Positions 23,841 to 37,027 of a DNA stretch of 64,000 bases are shown here, in pieces. Where the stretch lies: assembly GCF_963855985.1 (NCBI RefSeq), contig NC_087104.1, positions 9,796,001 to 9,860,000 on the forward strand, in the 5' to 3' direction. A model generated the notes under the pieces. The model was not told the origin of the DNA, did not search any database, and saw nothing but the letters and a program-made list of their open reading frames with translations. The stretch's first letter is position 1. Every line of letters begins with the position of its first letter. The DNA comes from Ostrinia nubilalis (taxonomy: Eukaryota; Arthropoda; Insecta; Lepidoptera; Crambidae). The position numbers and the translations under genes were made by a program.

Positions 23841-25873
23841 GTACAGGTCATATGCAAACAATTTATTTTCTTTTTATGGACAAAAGCTAGTTTCCAATAA
23901 GTTCATATTTTGCATTACACTTTATTTGTAAAATTAATAAACGTTTGCTATTATGGATATCGCCTGCTGTTAAACTGTGGGCGAGATACATGGAGTTGAA
24001 CATTAAATGCAAGAAAAATAATTGCTTTTCATTTTTTTCTAATCAACTACTTTTTATTTGTAATTCAAAATAAATTAGTTTTCCCTTTTACTTGTATTGG
24101 ACATTCACTTAAAACAACGTGTTTGCGTATTGAGAAAGGTGTAAAAATATTACTGAAATTATATACAATTCAGTTGCGAAAGCTAGAAATAGGTGTATAG
24201 TATAACATCTATTAAACGCCGTATATTTGCTCAACTTAGTACATAATAATGAGTCTATTACTTCCAACTTATTATTTGCTGTTTCGCTAGTTTTCCTGCC
24301 ATTAAAAGTGTTTCTATGAAAAGCTGTCCATGTTTGTAGAGTCGATAAAATTGAGAACGGAAATCGATAAACAAGTACTTTTCAGTACTACCATAGTAGA
24401 AATAGATAATAATAACTTGCCTACGTGCTTATTGCCTTATGTTATAGTTACTTTCTAGTAGTGTTTTCTAGAATAAAAATTAAGTTTTAGCTTTTCTACT
24501 TTAAATTTTATAGAGTGTAAAGGAAATCTAAGCTTAAAAATGTGGGATGGGCAAACTTTATTATACTTACTTTTAAATACGATTTAAATCCCCGTCAAAT
24601 CAGTTCTTAGCTGACGTAGGTATAGTGCTTCAGTGCTATAATGATTGTCAGTTAAAATAAGTATACTTGTAGATACGAGTTTCCCTATGGTATTGAAAAA
24701 TGAATGATGCGGTGACTTTTCAGAATATTTACAATAAATCGAGGCAACAGTTCTAAGACTGTAATTAATTTATTGGCTATGGTCTGATGAGCTGTCGACT
24801 GTAACGTTTTTTTCTTTACAAACTCAACAGTACTATCACACCGCAAACATTTCATAACCCTATAAATGTCAGCCAATCACAAAAGTGGTCGCTTATCACC
24901 GAACCCTATCATTTTGATCGCTCCATCAGAAAAGGGGTGAATAAATAATGTTTTTCCAACCGACTGCACGCACGCCGCTGTTCTCAATAAAAACATTGAT
25001 ACAACCGAATAAGGTTGTATGTGTGAAAACAATTGGAACTGTATTATTACGTGGGATACATAGTTATTCTCAGAACCGAGATGGTTCACTATAGCTCGCT
25101 AACTACGGTGGCGTGAGAATCCGTGCAATATACCTCAATAGGCGCTCTTCGTATAGCTCGTTCCGTTACGGCTATATCAATTGGTGCAATTAATCTGTAT
25201 TTAATAACACAGCTGCATTCTTTTGTTTTATGCTCTTCCAATTAACGTTCGGAATCAATTTCATCTACAAGTTGATATACAGGGTGTTTAATTGTTGGCA
25301 TCCTTTTATAATAAGACTACTCAATTATATATACCTACCCAGTACATTTCCTAAATTGATTAAAATCTTGTACAGACGATAGCAGCAAGCTAAACACTGT
25401 GGCATCTTATTTCAATGTAATGGGTGTTATTTTGCAACAAAAATGTATTAGTCTGTTGTGCTCTTGACTATACTTTACAAGAGCACACTAATTCAAATAA
25501 ATAGTAAAAATAAAGGCAAAAAAACCTCATTTGATTTATTTCACATTTGGGGAATATGATCATGAGTAGATTCTTCTCCCCAAGTAGGGACTTGGGGACC
25601 CCAAGTCTCCCCGATGACTTAAATTTCACCCTGTATTACTATTTTAATAGCTCGCTTTGCAATTTCGATAAGCTATGACGTCGATGAATCGATAATTCGA
25701 TCTAAATTGCGCGAAAGTGATCGTGTAAGTGGTACTGATGGTTAAGTTTTTTGTGATATATGCCACTCACTGTACACGCAATCCTTCGGTTGTAATAAAG
25801 ATTTAAGCTAAACGGTATAAATTGGTAATATTACTTTTATGTTAGTATTAAAACAATTGACATTAACATTTTA
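23841..25873. other. No gene recognised
   Basis: AT-rich non-coding DNA with no repeat family recognised. The segment 24890-25260 is somewhat less AT-rich. No open frame is supported. Confidence 0.5.
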
Positions 25874-27659
25874 TTAGGGTTCCGTACCTCAAAAGGAAAA
25901 AACGGAACCCTTATAGGATCACTTTGTTGTCCGTCCGTCCTTCTGTCAAGACCCTTTATCTCAAGAACGCGTGAACGTACCAAGCTGAAATTCACATGAA
26001 ATACTCAGGTCTATTGTCCCTTTAAGCTGTGAAAATATCAAACTTCTAAGCCAAGCCAATCAAAAGATACAGCCGATTATGTCGATATTTTCAACAAATT
26101 TTCGACACTCGCAAAGGAATCAAAACCTACAGGATACTTCCCGTAAACTCAGAATCTTGAAATTTGGCATAAAGCATTGTCATATAATGAAAATATAGGA
26201 AAAATTGCGAAAATTACATTTTTTTAGTTATATAATATAATAAAAATATTTTAATAAAATGAACGTTATCACGTCGGGGTCACCAAATGATTTTCTGCAT
26301 AATATTTCGTATTAGAAGAGAGCAAATGAAACCATATTTTTCTTCGGTTGACGGAAAAGTGACGTTTTATTCTTTTCTTTTAAATTACTTTTTTCTGTCC
26401 TTGACAAACTTACTACCTTATTTCTCACGAACGAATAAAGGTATCAAATTGAAATTTATACCAAATACCTAGATCTATTGTCCCTTTAAGAAGTAAAAAA
26501 ATCAAACTTCTAAGTTAACGCGATCAAAAGATACAGCAGTTTATACCGACACCTTAGACGAATTTCCGTCACACGCTAGGGAATCAAAACCTACAAGGTA
26601 CTTCCTGTGAACTCAGAATCTTGAAATTCGGCACGAAGCAACGTTATATAGTACAGATAAAAGAAAAATTGCGAAAATGATAAATTTGAAGTTATATAAA
26701 ATTTAAAATATTATTTTTGCTTACATGACATAAAATATTTTTTTAATAATTATAAACTTACTACCTACCCTTTTTCACATGAACGCGTAGAGATATTAAA
26801 GTTGAAATTCATATCAAACACTTCTTAAATCTAATTGCCTCTAAACTGTGAGAAATTCTAAATCAACGCAAAAATTCAAAACGCTGAGGTAGGTACCTAC
26901 CTATAATGTAAATATAGGAAAAATAAATAAATAAAAAATAATCATACCGCATTTTTTTTTTTTATAAAACTCCGGACTTTGACGTAATTTTGGTTTAAGT
27001 GAAATGAATGGTGTCCATTGGCATAGCTACAGGTTTTACCTTAGAATACTTGTTTTATATTTGTAGATAGTTACCCTGCCTAAAAAAAAACCCTAGCTAC
27101 GCCAAAGCTAGCGTTATTTGATAAGGATCAGATATAAACACAAAATAATCTTGCGTGCATACCAATGTTATTTATACCATTTTGCAAGGGGAAAGGGATT
27201 TGTGGTTAGCCCTGACTACTTAAGGACAGGTAAAAATCAAATGATACCGCGAGCTAACTACGAACAGCGCCATCTATTGACAACCGTGCGAACTACGTAG
27301 TGTCGTTGCTCGGTGATAGGTGTTGCTGATTGCAGCTCATTGTTACAATACTTTTTATTAAAATCGGATTTTATTCCGGAGGTTTTACAATTTCTTACTA
27401 CTTTTGCAAATCATTACAAATGAAGAAAGGAATTTACGGTGTGGTACCCTCAATGTACAATTAGATTTCGAGCGATACCACTTTTGGGCATTCTCCTTTT
27501 AAGTAGTTACTTTCCCCATTGTAATGTTATGAATTTCATTTTGCAATAAAAATACCATAGTTATGACTCGATTGTCGTAATGAACGAACTTTGTAAACCT
27601 TGCAGGTTTGTACGGAACCCTCGGTGCGCGAGTCCGACTCGCACTTGGCCGGTTTTTTA
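25874..27659 (+). mobile_element. Composite interspersed element with internal tandem blocks
   Basis: It opens with a hairpin: AGGGTTCCGT (25876-25885) pairs perfectly with ACGGAACCCT (25902-25911). It closes with TACGGAACCCTCGGTGCG ... CACTTGGCCGGTTTTTT. Both ends recall a very common moth repeat, from memory. Inside, a block containing TATTGTCCCTTTAAG, ATCAAACTTCTAAG, ATCAAAAGATACAGC, GAATCAAAACCTAC and AACTCAGAATCTTGAAAT occurs twice, with a third decayed copy (see 25961-26940). About 27000-27560 may hold a further insertion. No transposase or RT is recognised. Confidence 0.6.
25961..26940 (+). repeat. Three diverged tandem blocks inside the composite element
   Basis: Anchored on the motif GAACG at 25965, 26429 and 26781, the block recurs with spacings of 464 and 352 bp. 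The first two copies align over about 250 bp; the third keeps only its beginning and an AATATAGGAAAAAT end. The divergence shows that the duplication is old. Confidence 0.65.
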
Positions 27660-27662
27660 TGT

Positions 27663-27757
27663 ACTAGCGGCCGCCCGCGACTTCGTACGCGTGGATCCCG
27701 TTTTACCCCCTTCATCTATCTTAGGCGGTTTAGATTTTTCATACAAAAGGATTTTCC
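27663..27757 (+). mobile_element. Family F LINE head fragment
   Basis: CTAGCGGCCGCCCGCGACTT, GCGTGGATCCCGTTTTACCC, TTAGATTTTTCATACAAA and TTTTCCCGC match the start of the copy at 59709. It breaks off exactly where family B MITE sequence (CGCTAGCGACTGCG) begins. Confidence 0.65.
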
Positions 27758-27860
27758 CGCTAGCGACTGCGTAAAAAAATTATGACGGATTGTACAGCGT
27801 CCCTAGCGGATATTTTCAAGAACTAATCTTCATAGATTTTTTGACGACGAACTAGCGACG
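27758..27860 (-). mobile_element. Diverged family B MITE piece
   Basis: The body of the MITE (AGCGACTGCGTAAAAAA, TGTACAGCGTCCCTAGCGG, TTCATAGATTTTTTGACG, CTAGCG) is recognisable at clearly lower identity than between the copies at 2550 and 45683. The outer GTGTGCCTACC ends are missing. Confidence 0.6.
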
Positions 27861-28712
27861 AACGTTCAATGCAAACTCGCACTAAGCACATTTGTCTATT
27901 TTTCGTAATTTAACTTGAATCAGTTATAATTTTACTATTCACGAGTAACTATTAATTATGAATCAGAATCAATACCTACTATGAAATAAAAACTTTGCTT
28001 CGGCATTTTAGGTAATTGTTAGCTTCCACGAATAGGAAATTATTGCGCATAATTAGGAAATAAAAGCAAATACTTTCACGTTTACGTATACAAATATGGT
28101 GATTGATGTGTTATTATTATGAACCTGAAATATACATAATAATATAAAAACGAATTACGTAATATTTTTATTACATCGTACAGTTCATAACAAAAAAATT
28201 ACATAAATTAACCTACAAAAACTAAACAACTCAAAAAACACTCCAGAAAGTTCGCTCGTATTTGAAAAAAAAAAAGTACAATATTATCGATTTTATCGAT
28301 TCCCACGCTGTTGATCGCTATCGATCTAGCTCCCGCAAATTGCATCTCCGATCGACGCCTGACAGGCCTCAATTTGGACTCGATCCTGCTACCGTCGGCC
28401 CCGGGATACGAATACGAGTTAGACACGCGAAGGGTTAAATTCTGTTTTCTTTGCGATTAAGACGTCATATTGTATCAATGGTGTAACGACCTTTGGCAAA
28501 ATAAATCGTGTAAGATGACGAAACAACTAGAAATTGTTAACATATTTTATGCCTGAAATGAATGTAATAATAATGAAAACTATTTTGTTTAATAACCTTT
28601 TCAATTAAGTTTTTTGACTTTAATATGATATTGCCTATGAGTGTAGTAGTAGGAGCTTGTATAATAAGCAACTAATATAAAAACTAAGTATAATTTTTGT
28701 GATAAGTAACGA
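27861..28712. other. No gene recognised
   Basis: AT-rich. Around 28288-28400 a short GC-richer patch contains two ATCGAT motifs close together. No coding support for the frame at 28208-28426 (-). Confidence 0.45.
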
Positions 28713-29322
28713 TCATTATTAGAGATGAAACGGATAGTTGTTTGGCCGGATACCGGATACCGGATATCCGGCCAGCTGCTAGGCCGGATAGCCGGATATC
28801 CGGCGGCCGGATAGTTGGCCCATTGTCTCGTTGCATGTCGTGACGAGTTTAGCGCCGCACAGGTGCTTCGAACGCGACCAGTGGGTCTATTAGTAGACTA
28901 GACTAGTCAAACTTTTTGAAAATCGAATCCGTCCGAATAGAATGTCAGATTTTGCCACTTGTCTAGGGGGCAGATCAATTCGGGCGATTTCGGTTGCCAT
29001 CGTGAGTGTGTGATTGAATAGCGAAAATTAAATTAGTTTACTTGCTGCATAATTTGACTGAACTGCATCATGTCATCAGACCATCACCAGTGAAAAAAAG
29101 TTCGCCTATTTTATTTAGTGATAGTACAAGACTCGAGGCGTCGAGTCCTATTTTTGAAGCCTCGAAGCGGAATGGCAAGACTCAGTGAGCTCGGTAGGCT
29201 CGGTTCCCCGAGCTTAGCCGAGCTGCGAGGCTTTAAAAGAGCTCGATCCTTCAAAAGAGCTCAAATCTTCGAAAAAAATAAAAAACATCACCTACATTGA
29301 TTTTTGTTAAAGATTCTTAAAA

Positions 29323-29429
29323 GAACAATGACCAAAAATGTATGGAGTGTGGGACCACACTCCATACATTTTTGGTCATTGTTCAGTCATAGTTAGTGGT
29401 GGACATTTGGACAAATGTCCACCACTAAC
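29323..29429. repeat. Two adjacent perfect palindromes inside the hAT element
   Basis: Arms 29323-29352 and 29355-29384 are perfect 30-bp complements with a 2-nt GA spacer. Arms 29392-29409 and 29412-29429 are perfect 18-bp complements, also with a GA spacer. Related single-armed sequence (GTGGTGGACATTTGGACCAC, TTTTGGTCATTG) occurs in inverted orientation at 30112-30160 within the same element, so these hairpins probably grew from an ancestral arm by template switching. Confidence 0.85.
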
Positions 29430-29614
29430 GAGACCTATGTAGTAAAATAGTCTACTAAATACTGATTCATTATAACCAAACCGCAATCAAAAATATGCTG
29501 TCAGTAAAAAGTTATGACTGAATGAAAAGTCTGTTTTTTACCTTTTCATCCGAAAAATGTTCTTGATGTTATGTCATGTCGCATGTGGCGCGGGGTTATT
29601 GATGAACTTTACTA

Positions 29615-30028
<414 letters not shown>

Positions 30029-30785
30029 CAGTCATAACTTTTTACTGACAGCTTATTTTTTTTTTCGTCCCATACTGAAAGTTAATCTCTTTTTAATGGA
30101 CTATAAGCCAATATAGGTCTCATTGGTGGTGGACATTTGGACCACTTTTGGTCATTGTCCTTTACTTATATTTTATTTTGTTGGGAAAAGTTATGATTCT
30201 AATCGTATGTAGTCATTATTTGATTTGTGTCCTTTTGTGAAAAACGTTTTTCAAATATGTATTTCATTGTAGGTATCAGAATTTCTGCAGTTTTATTAAA
30301 TAGAACGATCTTAACACAAAAGTTAACTGGGCTTTCAAAAAGGCTCGAGCTCTGCGAAAGACTCCAAGCTTCATACAAACGAGGCGAGCCCCGGCGAGGA
30401 CTCGGAAGCCTCGAGCCTTGTACATCACTAATTTTATTTGGCAATATTTCGACATTAACAGATAATTAATATTTATGTATTTGTCACTAGAGTGAATAGC
30501 TCAGAAAAAGAAATTAGTTTTTGAAAGGCCTTAATATTAATATGGCTTTTTTGTAAATTTTTGGACTTTAAATAAAAGCCGCCATTATTATAGCCATTTT
30601 ATTGATATTTACCTCAAAGATTAATGTATTTTATTTTATTAATAGGAAATTGTCGTAGTTTTTTAATATCCGGTATCCGGCCGGATAGTGAGCTACTATC
30701 CGGTATCCGGCCGGATAGTAAATTTAGGCCGGATATCCGGCCTACCGGATAGTTACCGGATATCCGTTTCATCTCTAATCATTAT

Positions 30786-32787
30786 ACAACTAATTAAGTA
30801 TTTGGTGTAAGTCTCTGCATGTTTTTTTCTGTTCTGCTGATATTGTTTGTCTTTTTCGTTTATTTATAGGTACTGCAGATACAAGTAAAGGATTACGTAA
30901 GTCTATTCTTATAGGAATCGCCGCCAGTGATAAGAGGTAAAATAGATGTAGTACATATTATTATGTATTTGAAAAATTAAATTTTAGTGAATAGTCAAGG
31001 CGATGTGATGACAATACCAATCGTCATCGAAAAATTTGACGAGTACGAAATAAAAGTCAGATTCCTCAAGTTAATAAAGTGAAAAGTTATACTTAGTTAC
31101 GCTTTTGTTAGGAAATATATATTTCACAATATATTTTATATAGTGGTCTGTCAGACCACGCGAGAGAGACCCCTGGCAGGAGCTACTAACATTAAACTCC
31201 GATGTTCCCATGTCAATCATGTCATTTTATCAATGTTTTGTGCAATCATCAAATTGCGAGAATCGAACTAAGCAAATTGAGCCCAGATAGTTATCATCTA
31301 CGGTCATGATTATGTCAAAACGGCTATTCTCCATCATCGGGAGTCGACCGCCGCGAGCGCTCGTGCGGGCACGCGATCTAACTCGCTGCGCAGGCGCGGG
31401 CTCTATCCACTGACGTTTTAACACTAATTCGCTGCCCATTAGAAAATGGCCAGCTAAATTGGGACTTAGTTTTAGTTTTTTGTCCAATGAATTCCTTGGA
31501 ACGGCGGTCCTAAAGTTATTGGTAACGGGACACTGCGATTGCCACATTTTATGGAACCTGAGTGGATCTGTTTACTGACATTTTTGTGTAAATTTAAAAT
31601 TATGGTGCATTTGTAAAAGAGAGCGGTTTTTGTATTAGGAGGACTTAGTTACCACGACTAAGATAGTCCCCTTTGTGAAAAAAAAAATCCATCACTTCTT
31701 TAGTAAGGTCTTTACAAAAAATATCTTACGACTCTATTATTAGCTGAAGTTCTTACTCCAATTAGCTAATAAGTATAGTACCTATTTAAGAAATCGCGAA
31801 CTTAATTGGTCAATTCAGATTTCGCTTCGCAAATTACCAAGTAATTTGGCTTAGTTTAAATAAACATTTGCAAATTATGTAAATTCGATCATTTGGCAAG
31901 AAGTTAATGTCAAAATAACTAGAATTTTCCTTAGAACATGTCAATCCAAAAATAATTCAGTACTAATGAATCGTGTCAATTTGATTTAAACTTGGGTATT
32001 TACGTGCGATATTATAATATTATGTATGTTTTTGTTAGGTAGGTACGTTAGTTTAGGTTGACTTTAGGGCACATTTATTATTTCTATCTTTATTCACTCA
32101 TTCTGACAATTGGCAACTATAATAGTAAATTTTTATCAATATTCAGGAAATATTTAAATTTGTAATTTGCAAATAATATGGAAATGAGTTTTTTTTAAAT
32201 TTATTTTTCATGCAAGTCCCTATAATACATTTTATAAATTTATCGACGTCAGATTTATTCAGACATTAAACTATTTCTACTGAAACCTAACCTTCTTCGA
32301 ATATCACAAAAATCAAATTGATTTACATATAGGTATTTCAAAATAATACTATTTATCGCATATACATTTAATATTTGCAAGTTAAAACTACATAACGGTG
32401 GGCGGGAGTTTGCATCGTGCGGTCCACACAGCTTATGACCGCAGTCTGTGGAGGAACACTATCTGTGGTCGCGATCCTCATTAGTGAGGGACCGAGGAAG
32501 AAGAAGAAGAAGAAAACTATATTAAATACATAGCCATTATCGTTTTTCATTAATATTTATCGATTGCCGGTAATTAGTGGTACACGTGTGTAGATAATCA
32601 TTTGTTTTATTGATCACCATCGGTTCGGCGGTTTCAGTGTGAATAATATCATTTGCATTTTCAATTTCAATGAGAACATGCTTTTTCTATTGTTTTTGAA
32701 GTCTATGTTTTTGTATGTTCAGTTCAGTGTTCAGTCGCGTTTTAGTTTTATCTCGTGGTAGGCAGTAGATAGGAAGTTATATCTAAA
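30786..32787. other. No gene recognised; one weak repeat
   Basis: AT-rich non-coding DNA. The segment 31300-31400 is GC-rich over about 100 bp. A block at 32395-32512 (GTCTGTGGAGGAACACTATC, GGACCGAGGAAGAAGAAGAA) resembles a dispersed moth repeat end with a GAA run. No open frame is supported. Confidence 0.45.
32395..32512. repeat. Probable dispersed repeat end with (GAA)n
   Basis: GC-rich against its AT-rich surroundings, ending in a short (GAA)n run. There is only one copy in this window, so this rests on general resemblance. Confidence 0.35.
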
Positions 32788-33006
32788 CTAGCGGCTGCCC
32801 GCTGCTTTGTACGCGTGGATCCCGTTTTACCCTCTTAGGGGTGGAGTTTCGTAAAATCCTTTCTTAGCGGATGCCTACGTCATAACATCTACCTGCATGC
32901 CAAATTTCAGCCCGATCCGTTCAGTGGTTTGGGCTGTGCGTTGATAGATCACTAAGGAGGTAAAACGGGATCCACGCGTACGAAGTAGCGGGCGGCCGCT
33001 AGTTAT
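32788..33006 (+). mobile_element. Family F LINE fragment with its own head inverted at the far end
   Basis: The left part begins CTAGCGGCTGCCCGCTGCTT and GTGGATCCCGTTTTACCC, then TTTCAGCCCGATCCGTTCAG. After about 170 bp the head recurs on the opposite strand: GGTAAAACGGGATCCACGCG ... GGGCGGCCGCTAG, ending at about 33003. The inverted head is closer to the family consensus than the left one, so it probably comes from a second copy. Confidence 0.65.
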
Positions 33007-33068
33007 ACATAGAGTTCGGTTACTTTGATTTCATTGTGACCGGTTTGATAGCTTTTGGCGCTTAGTTG

Positions 33069-33205
33069 CAGGTCCAATGACAGTTTAACTTTCCCTCAGG
33101 ACAAACTTGACCTTCACTGGTTGGTTTTTTGGCGGTCAAGCTGTAGATCCTGGCTACACAGGAGTTGTAGCGGTGGGGACGAGAGTTGGGAATAGTCCCG
33201 TTATC
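33069..33205 (+). repeat. Interspersed repeat family E, copy 2
   Basis: Same block order as 15142-15310: GGACAAACTTGACCTTCACT, GGTTGGTTTTTTGGCGGTCA, GGAGTTGTAGCGGTGGGGAC, GGGAATAGTCCCGTT. It lacks the ATTAATTTCGTTGCG start. Confidence 0.7.
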
Positions 33206-36200
33206 GCGCTAATGGTTTAACAAAAAGAATATTATGACACACTATAGACAAAAAACTACAAATTTTAATGTTGTTATGATTAACAACTATTAAATTATTT
33301 TTAACCCTAATTGGCAACAAAAATAAAACTGTCGATGTTCTGTTATTTGAGCTATTAAGCTATTATCGAATGATGCATGGTACTTGGCTCGGCCGGGGAA
33401 GGAACCCACTATAATTTACTGGTAGCTGACGTACTAAGCCATTATTGCCTCTTTGATTTATACTTCCAAGGGTGTCTTATTATGTCGGCTTTGACATATT
33501 AGTTGCGGCGTAGCCTACAACTAGGCTAGTTGCAGATCTTTGGAAAGCTGCAAACATTTTTCTCTTTTTCAAGTTCAATGTTTTTAAATATGGAGGCTGC
33601 CAAGTTTGTTGTCTATTTTTTTTAATCGACTTCAAAAAAGTGGAAAGTCTAAATTCAAATTGACAGACATTGGGGAAGACTGAAATGTGATTGACTTATT
33701 TACCTAAATTACCTTTTGTATTAAAATCTTGATTAGAAAACGAAGATTAATAAGATGTTGATTGATTTAACAACAACAGACGGTTTCATTTACAAATGAC
33801 AATCCTTTGTGTCTGATCGCGGCCATAGTTCTCGTCTGAGATCATAATTCGATAGTGCCGAGATTTTTTCCTCCAGACAAAGCTTCATAAATTATTTTCG
33901 ATTCTATCGAGACAGGGAGCGTGCCTCGCTCCCGCCTCTAATAATATTTAAATTTAGAACGGCGAAGGGATGGGACATGTGGCCGTAACGCATTTGGCGA
34001 AATGTGATTACAACCATAATTAACGACCTTCTATTTATGGACCAGAGACAATTCGAATTCTCATTTTGAATTCTAAAAACGTACCGTTTCGGAATCATTT
34101 GAAATAATCATTGTATTCGAGAAAGTGTTTCACCGTTGGCCAACCGTGTCATGTCCGTTTTGTCCGGCCCCTTGAAATAAAGCACGCTTTCAATTGCAGA
34201 CTAATTATTCCAACACGAGAAACTCATTCGGCATCGTCCGTTTTTCGTGTAAAGAGAGATTAGTGGACTTTAACGAGGGACGACTGAAAGGGGCATTGTC
34301 GTCTTATAATGATGATACGTTAAGAAAAGTATTACATTGCCCATAATGGGTTTGAAAAGGAGTGTTTATTATAAAATTTCATTTGGATTCAGAGTGAGTC
34401 GCGCGGTTCGTTGTGTCGCGCTCTCGGTTATGAATAAATTACGGCCATACATTAATTTATTGATTGTTATTCAAATTGTGTTTCTCAATCGGAGGTTGGA
34501 GGTGATGCGTCGCGTTTTGCTTTGTGTCCTCCTCTGAGGTTTTTGCCACGGATGTTTTTTTACTTAAGGCCCGGCGTTACGAATTAGTTGTAGATGTTTC
34601 AGCTCATTTTTTTCTTTATTTTTGTTCTTGCTAAATTATTCGGTGAACTAGCGGTGAACTAAATATTTGCATAATGTAATTGTTCTCCGTTTTATTATGG
34701 TTCGCATAAGTTTTGTGAGACGGTGATGAGAGTTTTTGAGGTTAGATATTTATCTGCCCTAGTAATGCTTAAAGATCATTTAAAAATATGATTATTATTT
34801 ATATTGATTATGTTAATAATATAACATGTAGGTACCTATGTACCGGATCATTTTGAACATAAATAGCACAGAATACTGTTACAATTCTTTTTTACCGAAT
34901 TAAATGGCTGCTATGCATTTAATTTGGTAAAAAAGAATTTGGCAATGGGAAATTAATGGAAAATTGCCCATTTTGCGATTTGGAAAAAACTTTCTATTCT
35001 AGGAAATCAATAAACTTGTATATCACCACTTTATGTTACTTACTTATTTTATGTAAATGAGGCTATACAAAGAAATTCTTATCGTAATTTAAAAACAAAG
35101 AGACATCGCCTTAATGCTTGTCTAGCACAGATTATAATTAGCTCTCCGCGTCACTTACCACGGATTTACTTGACGTATCGAATGCCATTGTGTGCTCAGT
35201 ATAGTCTGTGGAGATTGACGGCTGGAAAATCTATTAAGTAGGTTACGATTTTAGCGGGCGGACTTAAAAATTATGATTACACTTAGCCAATGCTACGTAG
35301 GTATGAATGATGTGAATGCAGACATCACGTGCTAAATGGATGACAAATTAGGTATTACAGAGCAGTTCTTCATAATGTATTGGTTAATAGAATGTTTAAG
35401 TAGGTAGTACTTGACTGAATAAGTGTCACTATGTTTTGTCCTTTGGATTCCAAATCACACCTTTTAATACTTAACTTACGAACATCACTATCACAGTCAC
35501 TGCACTACATTCAGGTAAATGACAAGTAATTAATTTAATTGTATTGTAACCAAATTGGAAGAAAGAAGTATAACAGTAATTTTACACAGAGTTGGAGAAT
35601 TTTAGAATAAATACTATCATAATCATAAATATTTTTTTCTCTTTACGTCCCACTTGGGTACAATTTATGCTTTAAAACCTGCCTTGATTCTTTACTATTA
35701 TTGTTTTAAAAGCGCATTTCTTCATAACTTTACTGTTTCCACGAACGTTTAATGACAAAGCCATATTTGATCGCCATTTTGTTAATTGTCGCCGAACGTG
35801 ACGTTAATACATCATGCGCGTTGAGGTCCTTTATCGCGTATGGTAATAAGTCTGTGGTATTTCACACAATGCAAAAGCGCATAAAACCTCGAGCGAAACT
35901 GTACGTTTATTTTTCACTTTGAATCGAATTAGGCAAATTAACTCGATGCGTATGTTGATGTTTCAACGAGTTAAAGTTAATTGTTTTTTATGTGGTGTGT
36001 TTACGTGATAATTAAGATAAAGCTCTTGTTTTTAAAGTTTGCATCATTTATGTAAAAATGTAAATTAAATCTTTATTACTTGAATGTTAATATTTCAGTT
36101 GAAATAAATCGCGTTCTCTGCCATTAAACGATTTAGTACATATGACCTCAATGTAACTGTTTGTTGTCCCAAATAAAGAGAAAAAATAATCAATTACCCA

Positions 36201-36871
36201 GAAAGTTTCCGGCGGTGGTGCATTTTATTAACTTATACAACATACAATTACTAATAATAATCTAATACAATGCTAGATATACTTTTTCAGTCGTTAGGTA
36301 AGTAGGTTACTTTCAGGACAACAAAAATCTTAAAATTTTACCACAAAATCGCACCTGTTTCTATTAACATAAGATACCGACTCTATATTTCACCTTAGAA
36401 TTTTTCAACTGTAGGGAAATGTTAAGATAAGTTCTATTTGTAAATACTTATGTTCGTATTGGATTCAGTAGCTGTCTGCCCGTAGATAATGTAACATAAG
36501 CAGCTCGGTAAACCGGCGTAAAGCTTGCTGTCCACTGATTAATAGAATTCGTCCTTTATAGCATCACACTCGCATCGAAAAAAATTTTTTCTAAAACTTT
36601 GTCTAATTTGTGAGTGATTTTCAGAGTAGGTAAGCAAACGAGTTATCCTCCTAATAAAAAACTTATTACAACATCTAACTTAATCATCAATAAAAGCTTG
36701 TAAAAAGATACTACCCTAGAATCAGGTCATTGTGATGTCGTACGAATTACAGAAAGTTTCAATATCGAAGCAACGGATTTATCAAAATCTTTTTTTATCA
36801 CTCTGACCTGGAAGGCATGATTCACAATTATTTCACATTGTAGTACAACTTATTCGTGATAACTCCTCCTA
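33206..36871. other. No gene recognised; candidate regulatory stretch
   Basis: Repeat-poor non-coding DNA. A tRNA-like relic lies at 33385-33445 (minus strand, TGGGTTCCTTCCCC as box B). The part 33900-34560 is mixed-composition, lacks recognised repeats and contains no supported frame, which would fit a conserved regulatory region. A strong hairpin is at 34883-34939. Confidence 0.4.
34883..34939. other. Short near-perfect hairpin
   Basis: The 24-nt arms 34883-34906 and 34916-34939 pair fully with a single G-U (G/A difference), around a 9-nt loop GCTGCTATG. At 57 nt it is shorter than a usual animal microRNA precursor, and no extended lower stem is evident. It may be a decayed MITE. Confidence 0.6.
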
Positions 36872-37027
36872 TGTTCTTCTGATTAAATTCGTTGCGGGTC
36901 CAATGACAGTTTAACTTTCCCCGAGACAAACTTGACCTTCACTGGTTGGGTTTTTATTGGCGGTCAAGCTGTAGATCCTGGCTGCACAGGAGTTGCAGTG
37001 GTAGGAACGAGAGGTGGGAATAGTGTC
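36872..37027 (+). repeat. Interspersed repeat family E, copy 3
   Basis: Blocks TTCTGATTAAATTCGTTGCG, GACAAACTTGACCTTCACTG, GGTTGGGTTTTTATTGGCGG and GGAGTTGCAGTGGTAGGAAC in order. The terminal block reads GGGAATAGTGTCGTT, so the short palindrome found in the other two copies is lost. The minus-strand frame at 36964-37224 overlaps it and is not a gene. Confidence 0.7.
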
